Shown piece by piece: positions 16,746-29,508 of a DNA stretch of 40,234 nt. The stretch spans positions 1-40,234 of the forward strand of contig PXYR01000002.1 of NCBI GenBank assembly GCA_003023665.1, in the 5' to 3' direction. This stretch comes from Bacteroidota bacterium (GTDB lineage Bacteria > Bacteroidota > Bacteroidia > Flavobacteriales > Schleiferiaceae). Position 1 is the stretch's first letter, and every line of letters starts with the position of its first letter. Made by a program: the position numbers and the translations under genes. The notes beneath the pieces are model-generated. The model ran no database searches. It worked only from the letters and a program-made list of their open reading frames with translations, and had not been told where the DNA came from.

Positions 16746-18851
16746 ATGGCAAAAGGAAATAGAGACTTAACGTATACCCGAAATATTGGTATTGCTGCGC
16801 ACATTGATGCAGGTAAGACAACCACTACGGAACGTATTCTTTACTATACTGGAGTGAGTCATAAGATAGGTGAGGTTCATGACGGTGCTGCTACTATGGA
16901 TTGGATGGAGCAGGAGCAAGAACGCGGTATTACAATTACGTCCGCAGCTACCCATTGTGAATGGAGATATGCAGATAAGGCATATGCCATCAATATCATT
17001 GATACCCCAGGACACGTTGATTTTACAGTAGAAGTAGAGCGCTCATTGAGAGTTTTAGACGGTGTTGTAGCCTTGTTTTCAGCGGTTGATGGTGTAGAGC
17101 CACAATCTGAAACAGTTTGGCGCCAAGCGGATAAATACCGTGTTCCTCGATTAGGGTTCGTGAATAAAATGGATCGTCAAGGTTCAGACTTTTTTAATGT
17201 TTGTCGTCAGGTAAAAGAAATGTTGGGTGGTAACCCAGTAGCTCTTCAAGTGCCTATTGGTGACGAGGCTGATTTTAGAGGTGTTGTTGATTTAATTAGC
17301 AAGAAAGCTATTGTTTGGAATGACGATGACATGGGTATGACCTATGAGGAAATTGACATTCCAGCAGAATTAACAGCTACTGTTGATGAGAAGCGTGCCG
17401 AGCTTATTGAGGCCGTTGCCGAATACGACGAGACGTTAATGGAGAAATTCTTCGAAGATGAAGATAGCATTACTGAAGATGAAATAATTGCAGCTCTACG
17501 TGCAGCCACTATAGATATGAGTATCATACCTATGATGTGTGGTTCTGCATTTAAGAATAAAGGAGTTCAGGCTATGCTAGACGCGGTAATGCGTTATTTG
17601 CCTTCTCCATTGGATGTTGAAGCAATAGAAGGAACAAATCCAAATACGGGCGATGCGGATTCTCGCAAGCCTTCGGTTGAAGAACCTTTTGCAGCACTTG
17701 CTTTTAAGATTGCTACAGATCCGTTTGTGGGTCGTTTATGTTTCTTTAGAGTATACTCAGGAGCTCTAGATGCAGGGTCTTATGTTAAGAACACACGTTC
17801 AAACAAAAAAGAGCGTATTTCTCGCATCTTCCAAATGCACTCAAACAAGCAGCAACCAATTGACCAGATTACTGCAGGTGATATTGGGGCTGGAGTAGGT
17901 TTTAAAGACATTAGAACCGGAGATACATTATGTGATGAAAAGGCGCCGATTGTTTTAGAAAGTATGACTTTCCCAGAACCGGTAATAGGTATTGCTGTTG
18001 AGCCAAAATCTAAAGCTGATGTAGATAAAATGGGTACAGCCCTGGCAAAATTGTCTGAAGAGGATCCAACGTTTCGAGTTCAGACGGATGAGGCTTCAGG
18101 TCAAACCATTATTTCTGGTATGGGTGAGCTTCACCTAGACATCTTGATTGATCGCATGAAACGCGAGTTTAAGGTTGAGGTGAATGTAGGTGAACCACAA
18201 GTGGAATACAAAGAGGCATTGAACGGAAGTACGAGTCACCGGGAGGTCTACAAAAAGCAGACAGGTGGTCGCGGTAAATTTGCTGATATCATTTTTGAAA
18301 TCTCACCAGTGGATGCAGATTTTGAAGGAGAAGGTCTTCAGTTTGTCAATGAAGTGAAGGGTGGTAATGTTCCTAGAGAATTTATTCCTTCTGTTGAAAG
18401 TGGCTTTAAAGCTGCAATGGTAAATGGTCCTTTAGCAGGTTTCAATGTTGATTCATTTAAGGTTGTTTTGAAAGACGGTTCGTTCCACCCGGTGGATTCT
18501 GATCAATTGTCATTCGAATTGGCTGCGAAAATTGGATTTAAGGAAAGTGCTAAAAAGGCTTCTCCTGTAATTATGGAGCCAATCATGAAACTTGAAGTGG
18601 TAACGCCAGAGGAATACATGGGTGACATTGTTGGTGATTTGAATCGCCGCCGTGGTCAAGTTAATGATATGTCTGACCGAAATAACGCGAAAGTGATTAA
18701 GGCAGATGTGCCATTATCTGAGATGTTTGGATACGTCACAACACTTCGTACGTTGAGTTCGGGTCGTGCAGCATCGACAATGGTATTCTCGCACTATGCA
18801 GAAACACCGTCAAACATTTCGGAAAAAGTAATAGAAGAATCAAAAGCTTAA
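16746..18851 (+). CDS. fusA: Elongation factor G
   Basis: [38 protein letters not shown]. Confidence 0.98.
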   Translation: MAKGNRDLTYTRNIGIAAHIDAGKTTTTERILYYTGVSHKIGEVHDGAATMDWMEQEQERGITITSAATHCEWRYADKAYAINIIDTPGHVDFTVEVERSLRVLDGVVALFSAVDGVEPQSETVWRQADKYRVPRLGFVNKMDRQGSDFFNVCRQVKEMLGGNPVALQVPIGDEADFRGVVDLISKKAIVWNDDDMGMTYEEIDIPAELTATVDEKRAELIEAVAEYDETLMEKFFEDEDSITEDEIIAALRAATIDMSIIPMMCGSAFKNKGVQAMLDAVMRYLPSPLDVEAIEGTNPNTGDADSRKPSVEEPFAALAFKIATDPFVGRLCFFRVYSGALDAGSYVKNTRSNKKERISRIFQMHSNKQQPIDQITAGDIGAGVGFKDIRTGDTLCDEKAPIVLESMTFPEPVIGIAVEPKSKADVDKMGTALAKLSEEDPTFRVQTDEASGQTIISGMGELHLDILIDRMKREFKVEVNVGEPQVEYKEALNGSTSHREVYKKQTGGRGKFADIIFEISPVDADFEGEGLQFVNEVKGGNVPREFIPSVESGFKAAMVNGPLAGFNVDSFKVVLKDGSFHPVDSDQLSFELAAKIGFKESAKKASPVIMEPIMKLEVVTPEEYMGDIVGDLNRRRGQVNDMSDRNNAKVIKADVPLSEMFGYVTTLRTLSSGRAASTMVFSHYAETPSNISEKVIEESKA

Positions 18852-18863
18852 TAATAGACTACA

Positions 18864-19169
18864 ATGAGTCAAAAAATTCGCATCAAGCTCAAGTCATACG
18901 ATCACAACTTAGTAGATAAATCTGCTGAGAAGATTGTAAAGACAGTGAAGAGTACTGGCGCCGTTGTTAATGGACCTATTCCATTACCAACAAACAAGCG
19001 TATTTACACGGTACTCCGCTCACCTCACGTAAATAAAAAATCACGCGAGCAATTCCAGCTTAGCAATTACAAGCGTTTGCTGGATATATACTCTTCTTCT
19101 TCAAAGACTATTGATGCTTTGATGAAATTGGAGTTACCGAGTGGTGTAGAAGTAGAAATCAAAGTCTAA
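18864..19169 (+). CDS. rpsJ: 30S ribosomal protein S10
   Basis: [27 protein letters not shown]... Confidence 0.98.
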   Translation: MSQKIRIKLKSYDHNLVDKSAEKIVKTVKSTGAVVNGPIPLPTNKRIYTVLRSPHVNKKSREQFQLSNYKRLLDIYSSSSKTIDALMKLELPSGVEVEIKV

Positions 19170-19198
19170 CAGTAGACTAAAATTAAATTCCAGAAAAC

Positions 19199-19816
19199 AT
19201 GCCAGGATTAATTGGTAAAAAAGTCGGAATGACCAGCATTTTTAGCCCAGAGGGGAAAAACTTACCATGTACTGTACTTGAAGTCGGTCCATGTACAGTT
19301 ACCCAGGTGAAAACTGAAGATGTCGATGGTTACAATGCAATCCAACTTGGTTGGGGAGAGGCAAAGGAAAAAAACACCTCTAAGGCATTGAAAGGTCATG
19401 TACAAAAAGCGAGTACCTCTGCCAAGAAAAAATTAGTAGAATTCACAGACTTCGCGGAGGAATTAGAACTCGGCCAAGTTGTAACAGTGGAATTATTTGA
19501 GGAAGGAAGCTTCGTAGATGTTGTGGGTACTTCCAAAGGTAAAGGATTCCAAGGTGTGGTCAAACGTCACGGTTTTGCCGGTGTGGGTCAAGCTACTCAC
19601 GGTCAGCATAACCGTCTACGTGCACCGGGTTCAATTGGTGCTGGTTCAGATCCATCACGTGTATTCAAGGGTATGCGAATGGCCGGTCGAATGGGTGGTA
19701 AGCGTGCTAAAGTTCAAAATCTACAAGTTTTGAAGGTAGATGCTGAAAAGAACTTACTAGTAGTTAAAGGTTCCGTTCCTGGAGCTAAGAATTCAACTGT
19801 AATTATCGAGAAGTAA
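19199..19816 (+). CDS. rplC: 50S ribosomal protein L3
   Basis: [20 protein letters not shown]...[37 protein letters not shown]. Confidence 0.98.
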   Translation: MPGLIGKKVGMTSIFSPEGKNLPCTVLEVGPCTVTQVKTEDVDGYNAIQLGWGEAKEKNTSKALKGHVQKASTSAKKKLVEFTDFAEELELGQVVTVELFEEGSFVDVVGTSKGKGFQGVVKRHGFAGVGQATHGQHNRLRAPGSIGAGSDPSRVFKGMRMAGRMGGKRAKVQNLQVLKVDAEKNLLVVKGSVPGAKNSTVIIEK

Positions 19817-20442
19817 TGGAACTCAAGGTAGTAGATATTAATGGTAAAGAAACCGGGAAGAGCGTTAAGTTAAACGCTTCTGTTTTCGGGATAGAACCTA
19901 ACGAGCACAGCATTTACTTGGATGTAAAACAATTCTTGGCAAATGCACGTCAAGGTACGCACAAGGCAAAAGAAAGAGGCGAAGTAAATCGCACAACTAA
20001 AAAGCACCACAAGCAGAAAGGTACTGGTGGTGCTCGTGCTGGCTCCATGCGCTCACCTATCCAACGTGGTGGTGGTACTGTGTTTGGTCCTCGCCCTCGC
20101 AGCTATGGTTTTAAATTGAATAAAAAGGTTAAGCAGCTCGCTCGTCGATCAGCTCTTTCTATGAAGGCGAAAAGCAAAGCACTAACAGTGTTGGAAGACT
20201 TCACCTTTGATGCACCAAAAACAAAAAGCTTTCTATCTGTAATTGATTCACTAGGGCTGGGAGATAAAAAGTCCCTATTTGTAGTGGCAGATTACGATAA
20301 AAATGTATATTTGTCCTCCCGCAATTTAACAGGGGTAAAGGTTGTAAACTGTTCAGAATTAAGCACTTACGATATAATGAATGCTTCTGCATTAGTTGTT
20401 TCAGAGGGTGCGATTGAAAAAGTAACAGCAATTTTAAGCTAA
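19816..20442 (+). CDS. rplD: 50S ribosomal protein L4
   Basis: ARQGTHKAKERGEVNRTTKKHHKQKGTGGARAG; TAATG overlap with rplC. Confidence 0.97.
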   Translation: MELKVVDINGKETGKSVKLNASVFGIEPNEHSIYLDVKQFLANARQGTHKAKERGEVNRTTKKHHKQKGTGGARAGSMRSPIQRGGGTVFGPRPRSYGFKLNKKVKQLARRSALSMKAKSKALTVLEDFTFDAPKTKSFLSVIDSLGLGDKKSLFVVADYDKNVYLSSRNLTGVKVVNCSELSTYDIMNASALVVSEGAIEKVTAILS

Positions 20443-20449
20443 AGAGGCT

Positions 20450-20740
20450 ATGAGTATTTTGATTAAACCAATCATTACAGAGAAGGCGACTGCACAAAGC
20501 GAAGACTTAAATGTGTACGCTTTTGAGGTTGCTCGTTCTGCTAATAAGGTTGAAATAAAAAAAGCCGTAGAGGAATTCTATGGCGTTAATGTAGAAACCG
20601 TTCGTACGGCAATTGTTCCAGCTAAGTTCCAAACCAAGTATACAAAAGCAGGTTTGGTGCGTGGCAGGAAGCCAGCTTACAAAAAAGCCTTAGTGAAGGT
20701 AGTAAGCGGTGAATCAATTGACTTATACGGTAATATTTAA
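20450..20740 (+). CDS. rplW: 50S ribosomal protein L23
   Basis: [18 protein letters not shown]...; position in S10 operon. Confidence 0.97.
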   Translation: MSILIKPIITEKATAQSEDLNVYAFEVARSANKVEIKKAVEEFYGVNVETVRTAIVPAKFQTKYTKAGLVRGRKPAYKKALVKVVSGESIDLYGNI

Positions 20741-20745
20741 ATCCA

Positions 20746-21570
20746 ATGGGTGTAAAAAAGTTAAAACCGATTACTCCTGGACAGCGTTTTCGCGTAGTCA
20801 ACGACTTTGAGCAAGTTACGGCAGCGAAACCTGAGAAGAGCCTTGTAAAAGGGAAATCCAAGAGTGGTGGCCGAAACAATCAAGGACGCATGACAATGCG
20901 TTATGTTGGTGGTGGTCACAAGCAAAAAGTACGCGTAGTTGATTTCAAGCGCGACAAAGCTGGTGTTCCAGCTACTGTAAAGGCTATTGAATACGATCCA
21001 TTACGTTCGGCATACCTCATGTTATTGGTGTATGCTGACGGCGAGAAGCGTTATTCAATTGCTGTTAATGGCGTTTCAGTTGGTGACACTTTGATGAGTG
21101 GCGCTGATGCGGCTCCAGAAATAGGTAATGCGCTATTCTTAGGAGATATTCCCTTAGGTACTATTGTATCTAATATTGAAATGCGTCCAGGTCAAGGTGC
21201 TATTATTGCTCGCTCTGCCGGTACATTTGCTCAGTTAGTAGCAAGAGAAGGTAAGTATGCAATTGTCAAGTTGCCTTCTGGGGAGACCCGTATGATTTTA
21301 ACCACGTGTATAGCTACAATAGGTACTGTAAGTAATTCCGAACATATGCTTCAGGTGAGTGGTAAAGCCGGTCGAAGCAGATGGCAAGGTCGTCGTCCTA
21401 GAGTTCGTGGTGTGGTAATGAATCCTGTTGATCACCCAATGGGTGGTGGTGAAGGTCGTGCGTCTGGGGGTCATCCTCGCTCACGTAATGGAATTCCTGC
21501 GAAGGGATATAAGACTCGTGCGCCTAAGAAGGCTACGAACAAGTATATCATCGAACGTAGAAAGAAATAA
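20746..21570 (+). CDS. rplB: 50S ribosomal protein L2
   Basis: [28 protein letters not shown]...[22 protein letters not shown]. Confidence 0.98.
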   Translation: MGVKKLKPITPGQRFRVVNDFEQVTAAKPEKSLVKGKSKSGGRNNQGRMTMRYVGGGHKQKVRVVDFKRDKAGVPATVKAIEYDPLRSAYLMLLVYADGEKRYSIAVNGVSVGDTLMSGADAAPEIGNALFLGDIPLGTIVSNIEMRPGQGAIIARSAGTFAQLVAREGKYAIVKLPSGETRMILTTCIATIGTVSNSEHMLQVSGKAGRSRWQGRRPRVRGVVMNPVDHPMGGGEGRASGGHPRSRNGIPAKGYKTRAPKKATNKYIIERRKK

Positions 21571-21581
21571 TCTGATAGTAT

Positions 21582-21848
21582 ATGGCACGTTCGCTTAAAA
21601 AAGGACCTTATATCCACTACAAGCTAGAAAAGAAAGTTTTAGCTAATGTGGAAAGTGGAAAGAACACAGTGATTAAGACGTGGTCGAGAGCGTCAATGAT
21701 TTCTCCGGATTTTGTTGGTCAGACCATCGGTGTTCACAATGGAAAAACATTTGTACCAGTATATGTGACTGAAAACATGGTAGGTCATAAACTGGGTGAA
21801 TTTTCACCGACGCGTAACTTCCGCGGTCACGGTAAGAATAAGAAATAA
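21582..21848 (+). CDS. rpsS: 30S ribosomal protein S19
   Basis: [20 protein letters not shown]... Confidence 0.98.
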   Translation: MARSLKKGPYIHYKLEKKVLANVESGKNTVIKTWSRASMISPDFVGQTIGVHNGKTFVPVYVTENMVGHKLGEFSPTRNFRGHGKNKK

Positions 21849-21853
21849 TAGAG

Positions 21854-22252
21854 ATGGGAGCTAGAAAAAGACAAGCAGCTGAAGCGCTCAAGACGGCGAA
21901 AAAGGCGATTGCGATTGCCAAGCTAAACGACTGTCCTACTTCCCCACGAAAGATGAGACTCGTTGCAGATCAGATTCGTGGTGTTGAAGTAGAGAAAGCA
22001 TTGGCCATCTTAAAGTACAGCCCTAAAGAGGCGTCGATTCGTTTAGAAAAACTGCTACTTAGTGCAATTGCTAATTGGCAAAGCAAGAACGAGGGAGCCA
22101 ATTTAGAAGAAGCTGGGTTGGTAGTTAAAGAGATTAGTGTTGATAGCGGTAGAATGCTAAAGCGCATACAAGCAGCTCCTCAAGGAAGAGCTCACCGTAT
22201 TCGCAAGCGTAGTAACCACATCACGCTAATTGTAGGTAATAAAGAATCTTAA
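21854..22252 (+). CDS. rplV: 50S ribosomal protein L22
   Basis: [29 protein letters not shown]... Confidence 0.97.
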   Translation: MGARKRQAAEALKTAKKAIAIAKLNDCPTSPRKMRLVADQIRGVEVEKALAILKYSPKEASIRLEKLLLSAIANWQSKNEGANLEEAGLVVKEISVDSGRMLKRIQAAPQGRAHRIRKRSNHITLIVGNKES

Positions 22253-22262
22253 TAAGGGAAAG

Positions 22263-22967
22263 ATGGGACAAAAAACCAACCCTATTGGTAATAGACTTGG
22301 AATCATACGTGGCTGGGATAGTCAATGGTACGGTGGTCGCAATTACGGTGAGAAAATCGCAGAGGATGCGAAGATTAGAAACTATTTGTATGCTCGTTTA
22401 ACCAAAGCGAGTATCAGTAGAATTATCATAGAACGAACACTTCGTTTAGTAACCGTAACGATTACAACTGCTCGTCCAGGGGTGATTATTGGTAAAGGCG
22501 GTCAGGAAGTTGATAAGCTTAAAGAAGAGCTGAAGAAATTGACTGGCAAAGAAGTTCAAATTAACATCTACGAGATCAAGCGCCCTGAATTGGATGCTAA
22601 GCTAGTGGCTGATTCAATCGCTCGTCAAATTGAGGGTCGTGTAAGTCACCGTCGTGCTATTAAAATGGCAATTAGTGCGTCAATGCGTATGGGCGCAGAG
22701 GGCATTAAGGTTCTAATAGCTGGTCGTGTTAATGGGGCAGAAATGGCTCGTTCTGAAATGTATAAAGATGGGCGTACGCCTTTGAGTACATTTCGTGCAG
22801 ATATCGATTACCACCTAAGTGAGGCTCATACAACGTATGGTCGTCTTGGAATTAAGGTGTGGATTATGAAAGGTGAAGTTTATGGTAAGCGCGATCTAAG
22901 CAATCAATTAGGTTCTACGAAATCAGGTGGTGGACGTGGTCGTGGAAAACGCAACAACCGCAAATAA
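22263..22967 (+). CDS. rpsC: 30S ribosomal protein S3
   Basis: [25 protein letters not shown]..., KH-domain [11 protein letters not shown]. Confidence 0.98.
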   Translation: MGQKTNPIGNRLGIIRGWDSQWYGGRNYGEKIAEDAKIRNYLYARLTKASISRIIIERTLRLVTVTITTARPGVIIGKGGQEVDKLKEELKKLTGKEVQINIYEIKRPELDAKLVADSIARQIEGRVSHRRAIKMAISASMRMGAEGIKVLIAGRVNGAEMARSEMYKDGRTPLSTFRADIDYHLSEAHTTYGRLGIKVWIMKGEVYGKRDLSNQLGSTKSGGGRGRGKRNNRK

Positions 22968-22976
22968 TATTTAGAG

Positions 22977-23396
22977 ATGTTACAGCCAAAACGCACAAAG
23001 CATAGAAAGGTCTTTAAGGGCCGAATGAAAGGAAACGCTCAGCGTGGTGCTCAATTGACTTATGGATCTTTTGGATTAAAGTCTTTGGATTCGAAGTGGA
23101 TTACTGCTCGTCAAATTGAGGCAGCTCGTATTGCAGCCACGCGTTACATGAAGCGTGAAGGACAAATGTGGATTAGAATTTTCCCTGACAAGCCTATTAC
23201 CAAGAAACCATTGGAAGTACGTATGGGTAAAGGTAAAGGTGGTGTAGAATACTATGCTGCGGTTGTCAAGCCGGGTCGCATTATGTTTGAAATGGATGGG
23301 ATTCCAATGGAAGTAGCTCAAGAAGCTTTGCGTCTTGCGGCCCAAAAACTTCCAGTACGTACCAAGTTTGTAATACGTAGAGACCTACAAGACTAA
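22977..23396 (+). CDS. rplP: 50S ribosomal protein L16
   Basis: [19 protein letters not shown]... Confidence 0.98.
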   Translation: MLQPKRTKHRKVFKGRMKGNAQRGAQLTYGSFGLKSLDSKWITARQIEAARIAATRYMKREGQMWIRIFPDKPITKKPLEVRMGKGKGGVEYYAAVVKPGRIMFEMDGIPMEVAQEALRLAAQKLPVRTKFVIRRDLQD

Positions 23397-23408
23397 TAAG
23401 ACAGAGTC

Positions 23409-23603
23409 ATGAATTACAACGAGATAAAAGAATTGACCACTGCAGAATTAGCAGAACGTCTTTCAGAAGAAAAATCGAGCTACATGAATTTGAAGTTGAC
23501 TCATGCATTGAGTCCTCTGGAGAATCCATTACAGATTCGTGAGGCTAGAAAAACAATTGCTCGTTTGAGCACTGAATTGAGCTCGCGCTCAACAGAAGAA
23601 TAA
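23409..23603 (+). CDS. rpmC: 50S ribosomal protein L29
   Basis: [53 protein letters not shown]. Confidence 0.96.
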   Translation: MNYNEIKELTTAELAERLSEEKSSYMNLKLTHALSPLENPLQIREARKTIARLSTELSSRSTEE

Positions 23604-23608
23604 GTATT

Positions 23609-23869
23609 ATGGAGAATACAAGAAACTTACGTAAAGAGCGTATCGGCGTTGTATCGAGCAACAAGATGGATAAGTCTGTTGTAGTGAAAGTCGAGCGTAA
23701 AGTAAAGCATCCTAAGTACGGTAAATTCGTAAAATTCACGAGCAAATTTCATGCGCACGATGAAACCAACGATTGCAATGCGGGGGATACAGTAAGAATT
23801 ATGGAAACAAGACCACTTTCGAAGTCGAAAAACTGGAGAGTGATTGAAGTTATTGAAAGAGCTAAGTAA
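23609..23869 (+). CDS. rpsQ: 30S ribosomal protein S17
   Basis: [36 protein letters not shown]. Confidence 0.97.
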   Translation: MENTRNLRKERIGVVSSNKMDKSVVVKVERKVKHPKYGKFVKFTSKFHAHDETNDCNAGDTVRIMETRPLSKSKNWRVIEVIERAK

Positions 23870-23871
23870 TC

Positions 23872-24240
23872 ATGGTACAAACAGAATCAAGATTAAGAGT
23901 AGCAGATAATACAGGCGCCAAAGAAGTTTTGGTGATTCGTGTATTGGGAGGTACAAAAAGAAGATACGCTAGCGTAGGTGACAAGATTGTTGTTACTGTT
24001 AAGGATTCAACTCCAGCAGGAACAGTAAAAAAGGGTCAAGTCAGCACTGCGGTGGTCGTTCGTGTAAAGAAAGAAGTTCGTCGTCCGGATGGTTCATATA
24101 TCCGTTTTGACGATAATGCATGTGTATTATTGAACACAGGTGGAGAAATGAGAGGAACTCGTGTATTTGGTCCTGTCGCGCGTGAATTGCGAGACAAACA
24201 ATACATGAAGATTGTTTCATTGGCACCAGAGGTTCTTTAA
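23872..24240 (+). CDS. rplN: 50S ribosomal protein L14
   Basis: [27 protein letters not shown]... Confidence 0.98.
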   Translation: MVQTESRLRVADNTGAKEVLVIRVLGGTKRRYASVGDKIVVTVKDSTPAGTVKKGQVSTAVVVRVKKEVRRPDGSYIRFDDNACVLLNTGGEMRGTRVFGPVARELRDKQYMKIVSLAPEVL

Positions 24241-24260
24241 TCTAAAAGATAACCATTACA

Positions 24261-24581
24261 ATGGCAAAGTTTAAAGTTAAAAAGGGAGATACAGTTAAGG
24301 TGCTGGCAGGAGAGAGCAAAGGCTCTACAGGTCGAATCGTTCGCGTTATCCCTAAAATGAATCGCGTAGTTGTTGAAGGTGTGAATATGATTAAGAAACA
24401 CCAGAAACCAAGTGCTGCGAGCCCTCAAGGTGGTATTGTTGAAATGGAAGCTCCAATTCACATTTCAAATGTTGCGTTGGTAGACCCTTCTACAAACGAA
24501 CCCACTCGTGTAGGTAGAAAATTTGATGATAACGGTAACGTTGTACGTTACGCTAAAAAATCCGGTGAGGTATTATCATAA
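24261..24581 (+). CDS. rplX: 50S ribosomal protein L24
   Basis: [25 protein letters not shown] (KOW motif). Confidence 0.97.
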   Translation: MAKFKVKKGDTVKVLAGESKGSTGRIVRVIPKMNRVVVEGVNMIKKHQKPSAASPQGGIVEMEAPIHISNVALVDPSTNEPTRVGRKFDDNGNVVRYAKKSGEVLS

Positions 24582-24586
24582 AAAGT

Positions 24587-25129
24587 ATGACACCTAGATT
24601 CAAAACAAAATACAGAGAGGAAATCATTGCGAGTTTGCAGGAAGAATTCAACTACAAAAACGTAATGATGGTACCAAAGCTTGAAAAAATTGTAGTCAGC
24701 CAGGGTATTGGTGCTGCAGTAGCTGATAAGAAGTTGGTAGACCAAGCAATCGCTGAAATGACCATGATTACAGGTCAAAAAGCAGTGTCAACTAAGTCTA
24801 AGAAAGATGTAAGTAATTTCAAGTTACGTAAAGGGATGCCAATTGGTGCTCGCGTTACATTACGTGGAGATCAGATGTATGAATTCCTTGATCGTTTAGT
24901 TAGTGCTTCATTACCTCGAATAAGAGATTTTCAAGGAATTAAAGCTTCAGGCTTTGACGGAAGAGGGAATTACACCTTCGGTATAACTGAGCAAATTATT
25001 TTCCCTGAAATAGATATTGATAAAGTGAACCGTATCGGAGGTATGGACATCACTTTCGTAACCTCTGCTCCAACAGACAAGGAAGCAAAGGCATTATTAA
25101 TGGCATTTGGTCTACCATTTAAAAAGTAA
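24587..25129 (+). CDS. rplE: 50S ribosomal protein L5
   Basis: [30 protein letters not shown]... Confidence 0.97.
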   Translation: MTPRFKTKYREEIIASLQEEFNYKNVMMVPKLEKIVVSQGIGAAVADKKLVDQAIAEMTMITGQKAVSTKSKKDVSNFKLRKGMPIGARVTLRGDQMYEFLDRLVSASLPRIRDFQGIKASGFDGRGNYTFGITEQIIFPEIDIDKVNRIGGMDITFVTSAPTDKEAKALLMAFGLPFKK

Positions 25130-25134
25130 TTAAG

Positions 25135-25404
25135 ATGGCTAAAGAATCAATGAAAGCCCGCGAGATTAAACGCGCCAAGTTAGCAGCAAAGTATGCGGCT
25201 AAGCGTGAAGCGTTGAAAGCGGCCGGCGATTATGAAGGATTGCAGAAGCTTCCTAAAAATGCTTCTCCAGTTCGTGGGAGAAACCGTTGTAAACTAACTG
25301 GTCGCCCGAGAGGGTATATGCGTCAGTTTGGTCTTTCGCGGGTAACATTCCGTGAAATGGCTAATCAGGGATTAATCCCAGGGGTTAAGAAAGCTAGCTG
25401 GTAA
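25135..25404 (+). CDS. rpsN: 30S ribosomal protein S14
   Basis: [32 protein letters not shown]...[34 protein letters not shown]. Confidence 0.97.
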   Translation: MAKESMKAREIKRAKLAAKYAAKREALKAAGDYEGLQKLPKNASPVRGRNRCKLTGRPRGYMRQFGLSRVTFREMANQGLIPGVKKASW

Positions 25405-25423
25405 TTTAGAAGAACTAGGAATT

Positions 25424-25822
25424 ATGTACACAGATCCAATAGCAGATTTCTTAACGCGTATTCGTAATGGCCAAAGTGCTGGTTTACGTGTGGTAGAAAT
25501 CCCTTCAAGTAAGACAAAAGTAGCAATGGCCGAAATCCTCAAGGATCAAGGTTATGTTCACGATTTTAAAGTAGTAGAAGTAGCACCTCAGAATGTTCTG
25601 AAAGTTGCTCTTAAATACGACAGATTAACAAAAGTTCCTGCCATTCGGGAGATCAAGCGTATCTCGAAACCTGGTTTACGTCAGTACCGTAGTGCTGGTG
25701 ATTTGCCTCGTGTAAAAAATGGTCTTGGGATAGCTTTAGTTAGTACGTCAAAAGGATTAATGACAGACAAGCAAGCCCGCAAAGAGAATATCGGTGGTGA
25801 GCTTCTTTGTACTGTAAGCTAA
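25424..25822 (+). CDS. rpsH: 30S ribosomal protein S8
   Basis: MYTDPIADFLTRIRNGQSAGLRVVEIPSSKTK... Confidence 0.98.
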   Translation: MYTDPIADFLTRIRNGQSAGLRVVEIPSSKTKVAMAEILKDQGYVHDFKVVEVAPQNVLKVALKYDRLTKVPAIREIKRISKPGLRQYRSAGDLPRVKNGLGIALVSTSKGLMTDKQARKENIGGELLCTVS

Positions 25823-25836
25823 TTAATAAGAAGATT

Positions 25837-26388
25837 ATGTCTAGAATAGGTCAAGCACCAATTGCCGTGCCTGCAGGCGTTGAAGTTGCCATCAGTGGTG
25901 ACAGCGTAACTGTAAAAGGAAAATTAGGTGAGTTATCGCAAGAAGTATCGAGCGGAATCACTGTAAAAATAGAGGACAGCACCATAACGCTGGAGCGTCC
26001 ATCTGATGCAAAAGAGCACAAAGCCAAGCATGGTCTATATCGTGCGCTCATTAACAATATGATTGTTGGGGTAAATGAAGGCTTTAGCCATACCTTGGAG
26101 TTAATAGGTGTAGGATATAGAGCTTCAAATCAGGGTCAATTATTGGATTTAGCGCTAGGTTACTCTCATAACTTCCTTATCAACATTCCAAAGGAGGTAA
26201 AGATTGAGACTACCATGGAAAAAGGTAAGGCGCCGACTATAAAATTATCGTCACACGATAAGCAATTACTGGGTGCTGTTACTGCGAAGATTCGCTCTTT
26301 ACGCAAGCCAGAACCGTATAAAGGAAAAGGAATTAAGTTCCAAGGTGAACATATCCGTAGAAAAGCAGGTAAGTCTGCAGCTAAATAA
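25837..26388 (+). CDS. rplF: 50S ribosomal protein L6
   Basis: MSRIGQAPIAVPAGVEVAISGDSVTVKGKLG...; ORF track start (25807) is a TTG upstream inside rpsH, ATG at 25837 preferred. Confidence 0.97.
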   Translation: MSRIGQAPIAVPAGVEVAISGDSVTVKGKLGELSQEVSSGITVKIEDSTITLERPSDAKEHKAKHGLYRALINNMIVGVNEGFSHTLELIGVGYRASNQGQLLDLALGYSHNFLINIPKEVKIETTMEKGKAPTIKLSSHDKQLLGAVTAKIRSLRKPEPYKGKGIKFQGEHIRRKAGKSAAK

Positions 26389-26397
26389 TATTAAGAC

Positions 26398-26754
26398 ATG
26401 GCATTAACTAAATCAGAAAGAAGACTACGCATTCGTAGAAGAATTCGCAAGGTAGTTACAGGTACAGCTGCAAAGCCTCGTCTTTCAGTTTTCAGAAGCA
26501 ACAAAGAAATTTATGCTCAGTTGATTGATGATGTGAAGCAAGAAACTTTACTGTCATTTTCATCAAGGAGTAAAGGGATAGATGGTGCAACTGGTACTAA
26601 AAGTGATAAAAGCTTTCAAGTTGGCGAAGAATTGGCCAAGATTGCTGTAGAGAAAGGAATTACTGAAGTTTGTTTTGATCGCGGTGGTTATTTATACCAC
26701 GGTCGTGTGAAACAATTAGCAGAAGGCGCCCGTAAAGGCGGCTTGAAATTTTAA
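26398..26754 (+). CDS. rplR: 50S ribosomal protein L18
   Basis: [41 protein letters not shown]... Confidence 0.97.
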   Translation: MALTKSERRLRIRRRIRKVVTGTAAKPRLSVFRSNKEIYAQLIDDVKQETLLSFSSRSKGIDGATGTKSDKSFQVGEELAKIAVEKGITEVCFDRGGYLYHGRVKQLAEGARKGGLKF

Positions 26755-27279
26755 ATGTCGAGTAAAATGCATAACTCACGTAAAGTAAAGCCTACGGGTA
26801 TTGAATTGGTAGATCGCTTGGTAGCGGTTAACCGTGTAACTAAAGTAAATAAAGGTGGACGTACGTTTAGCTTCTCTGCAATTGTGGTTGTAGGTGATGA
26901 AAACGGTACTGCTGGATACGGAACAGGTAAGTCAAAAGAAGTTAGTGAAGCTATTGCGAAGGCAGTAGAAGACGCTAAGAAAAATTTGTATCGTATTTCA
27001 TTACTTAAGAGCACTATTCCTCACGAAGAAAATGGAAAATTTGCAGGCTCTCGAGTTTTCTTGCGACCAGCTTCAAGTGGTACTGGTGTTATAGCAGGGG
27101 GTGCAATGCGTGCAGTTTTAGAAAGTGTTGGTGTACACGATGTACTAGCTAAGAGTAAAGGCTCTTCTAATCCGCAAAATGTTGTGAAAGCGACTTTCGA
27201 TGCGTTATTGAAAATGCGTAGTGCTCAAGATGTTGCTAAGACTCGCGGCATTTCATTGGACAAAGTGTTTAACGGATAA
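26755..27279 (+). CDS. rpsE: 30S ribosomal protein S5
   Basis: [35 protein letters not shown]...; ATG directly abuts the rplR stop. Confidence 0.98.
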   Translation: MSSKMHNSRKVKPTGIELVDRLVAVNRVTKVNKGGRTFSFSAIVVVGDENGTAGYGTGKSKEVSEAIAKAVEDAKKNLYRISLLKSTIPHEENGKFAGSRVFLRPASSGTGVIAGGAMRAVLESVGVHDVLAKSKGSSNPQNVVKATFDALLKMRSAQDVAKTRGISLDKVFNG

Positions 27280-27290
27280 TCTAGATCAGC

Positions 27291-27470
27291 ATGGCAAAAA
27301 TTAAAATCACACAAAAACGCAGTGTAATTGGTCGTTCAGGTCGTCAAAAGGCGACGATGGAAGCGCTAGGTTTACGTAAGATAAACGCTACAGTTGAAGT
27401 GGAGGGAACTCCGCAAATATTGGGTATGGTACGCAAAGTATCTCATCTAGTAGAAGTAGTAGAACTTTAA
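27291..27470 (+). CDS. rpmD: 50S ribosomal protein L30 (59 aa; not in ORF track)
   Basis: My translation: [59 protein letters not shown]; canonical position between rpsE and rplO. Confidence 0.95.
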   Translation: MAKIKITQKRSVIGRSGRQKATMEALGLRKINATVEVEGTPQILGMVRKVSHLVEVVEL

Positions 27471-27485
27471 TAAAAAAGAATAGAA

Positions 27486-27935
27486 ATGGATTTATCAAAT
27501 CTTCAACCTGCGAAGGGAGCAACCCACAGCCGTAAGCGAGTAGGTAGAGGTGAAGGCTCTGGACACGGAGGTACCTCTACGCGCGGACACAAGGGTGCTC
27601 AGTCGCGTTCAGGTTACAGCCGTAAAATCGGTTTTGAGGGTGGTCAAATGCCACTACAACGTCGTGTTCCTAAGTTTGGTTTCACGAATCCAAATCGCGT
27701 TGAATACAAAGGATTGAACTTAGATACTTTGCAATCCTTAGTAGAGGCGAAAAAATTAAAAACGAAGATTACTTTCGAAGATCTTGTAAAGAATGGTCTT
27801 GTAGGTAAGAAGGAGCTTGTCAAAGTGTTGGGAAGAGGTGAATTAACTAAGAAGTTAAATATTACTGCTCACGCTTTTAGTAAATCTGCAGTAGCCGCCA
27901 TTGAAGCACAGGGCGGTACAGCAACTACTCTATAA
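27486..27935 (+). CDS. rplO: 50S ribosomal protein L15
   Basis: [45 protein letters not shown]. Confidence 0.98.
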   Translation: MDLSNLQPAKGATHSRKRVGRGEGSGHGGTSTRGHKGAQSRSGYSRKIGFEGGQMPLQRRVPKFGFTNPNRVEYKGLNLDTLQSLVEAKKLKTKITFEDLVKNGLVGKKELVKVLGRGELTKKLNITAHAFSKSAVAAIEAQGGTATTL

Positions 27936-27940
27936 TCGCA

Positions 27941-29287
27941 ATGAAGAAATTCGTAGAAACCATAAAAAATATTTGGAGCATCGAAGAGTTGAAGGATAAA
28001 ATCCTGACGACCCTTGGTCTGCTTTTAATATATAGAATTGGTTCAACGGTTCTGTTACCTGGGGTCGATCCGGATAGTTTAACGCAGCTTCAGGCACAAA
28101 CTTCCGAAGGTCTCTTAGGTGTATTGAATGCATTTACCGGTGGAGCTTTTTCTAGAGCTTCTGTTTTGGCTCTAGGTATTATGCCGTACATCTCTGCATC
28201 AATTATTATTCAATTGATGGGTATGGCGGTTCCGGCAGTGCAAAAAATGCAGAAGGATGGTGAAAGCGGTCGTAGAAAGTTGAATCAAATCACGCGTTAT
28301 TTGACAATTTTAATCGCTGGTGTTCAGGCACCAAGTTATCTAGCAAATCTTAGTGCACAAGGTGTTGTATTAACCTTAGATCCTGGTACATTTTGGTTCT
28401 TGGCTTGGGTGACTCTTACTACTGGTACTATTTTCGCCATGTGGTTAGGTGAACGAATTACTGACAAGGGTATTGGTAATGGTATTTCATTATTGATTAT
28501 GGTCGGTATAATTGCAACTTTACCACAGGCCTTTTTCCAGGAGATGCTTTCTCAGGTGAACCAAGGAGCCGGATGGGTTGCATTTATTATTGAATTGTTT
28601 GCCTTGTTTGTGATCACCATGTTCGCAATCGCATTAACCCAAGCGGTAAGACAAATACCTGTCCAATATGCGAAGCAGGCTGCAGCGGCTGGTAAGGGAG
28701 TTACAACGCCTACGGCTCGCCAATATTTACCCATGAAGGTGAACGCAGCTGGTGTAATGCCAATCATTTTCGCTCAAGCGATTATGTTCATCCCAATTAC
28801 TGTCCTCCAATACAGTGGTGCAGAGGGAGATGGTATCAGTTGGATAATTACAGTTTTTGGTAACATTCAAGGGTTTGGATATAATTTAACTTTTGGGCTG
28901 TTGATCATCATATTTACCTATTTCTACACTGCGATACAGGTAAATACCAATTCTATTGCTGATGATTTGAAAAGAAACGGCGGATTTGTACCGGGAATTA
29001 AACCAGGTGCGCCAACCGCTGAATTTTTGGATACGGTTTTAAGTAGAATCACTTTCCCTGGTTCGCTTCTCCTAGCGCTAATTGCAGTGTTACCTGCGGT
29101 AGCTATGGTTGTGGGGTTAAATACACAATGGGCTTACTTTTACGGAGGAACGTCCTTGTTGATTACAGTAGGTGTGATTTTAGATACACTTCAACAGGTA
29201 GAAAGTTATTTGTTAAACCGTCATTACGATGGTTTAATGAAGTCGGGAAAATTGAGAGGAAGAACACAAACTAGCACCTTCAGTTAA
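27941..29287 (+). CDS. secY: Protein translocase subunit SecY
   Basis: [43 protein letters not shown]...; polytopic, canonical locus. Confidence 0.98.
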   Translation: MKKFVETIKNIWSIEELKDKILTTLGLLLIYRIGSTVLLPGVDPDSLTQLQAQTSEGLLGVLNAFTGGAFSRASVLALGIMPYISASIIIQLMGMAVPAVQKMQKDGESGRRKLNQITRYLTILIAGVQAPSYLANLSAQGVVLTLDPGTFWFLAWVTLTTGTIFAMWLGERITDKGIGNGISLLIMVGIIATLPQAFFQEMLSQVNQGAGWVAFIIELFALFVITMFAIALTQAVRQIPVQYAKQAAAAGKGVTTPTARQYLPMKVNAAGVMPIIFAQAIMFIPITVLQYSGAEGDGISWIITVFGNIQGFGYNLTFGLLIIIFTYFYTAIQVNTNSIADDLKRNGGFVPGIKPGAPTAEFLDTVLSRITFPGSLLLALIAVLPAVAMVVGLNTQWAYFYGGTSLLITVGVILDTLQQVESYLLNRHYDGLMKSGKLRGRTQTSTFS

Positions 29288-29288
29288 T

Positions 29289-29504
29289 ATGGCTAAGCAA
29301 AATGCAATAGAACAAGACGGTACAGTAACCGAAGCATTGTCAAATGCCATGTTCCGAGTGGAGCTAGAAAATGGTCATATTGTTACAGCGCATATCTCAG
29401 GAAAAATGAGGATGCACTATATCAAGTTGCTACCAGGAGATAAAGTAAAACTAGAAATGAGTCCTTACGATTTAACTAAGGCTCGTATAACGTACAGATA
29501 CTAA
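29289..29504 (+). CDS. infA: Translation initiation factor IF-1
   Basis: [71 protein letters not shown]. Confidence 0.98.
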   Translation: MAKQNAIEQDGTVTEALSNAMFRVELENGHIVTAHISGKMRMHYIKLLPGDKVKLEMSPYDLTKARITYRY

Positions 29505-29508
29505 TAAA

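Noticed and set aside
15870-19169. Absence of tuf from the str operon as a novel rearrangement
   Set aside because: rpsL-rpsG-fusA-rpsJ running directly into the S10 operon is, as far as I know, common in Bacteroidetes.
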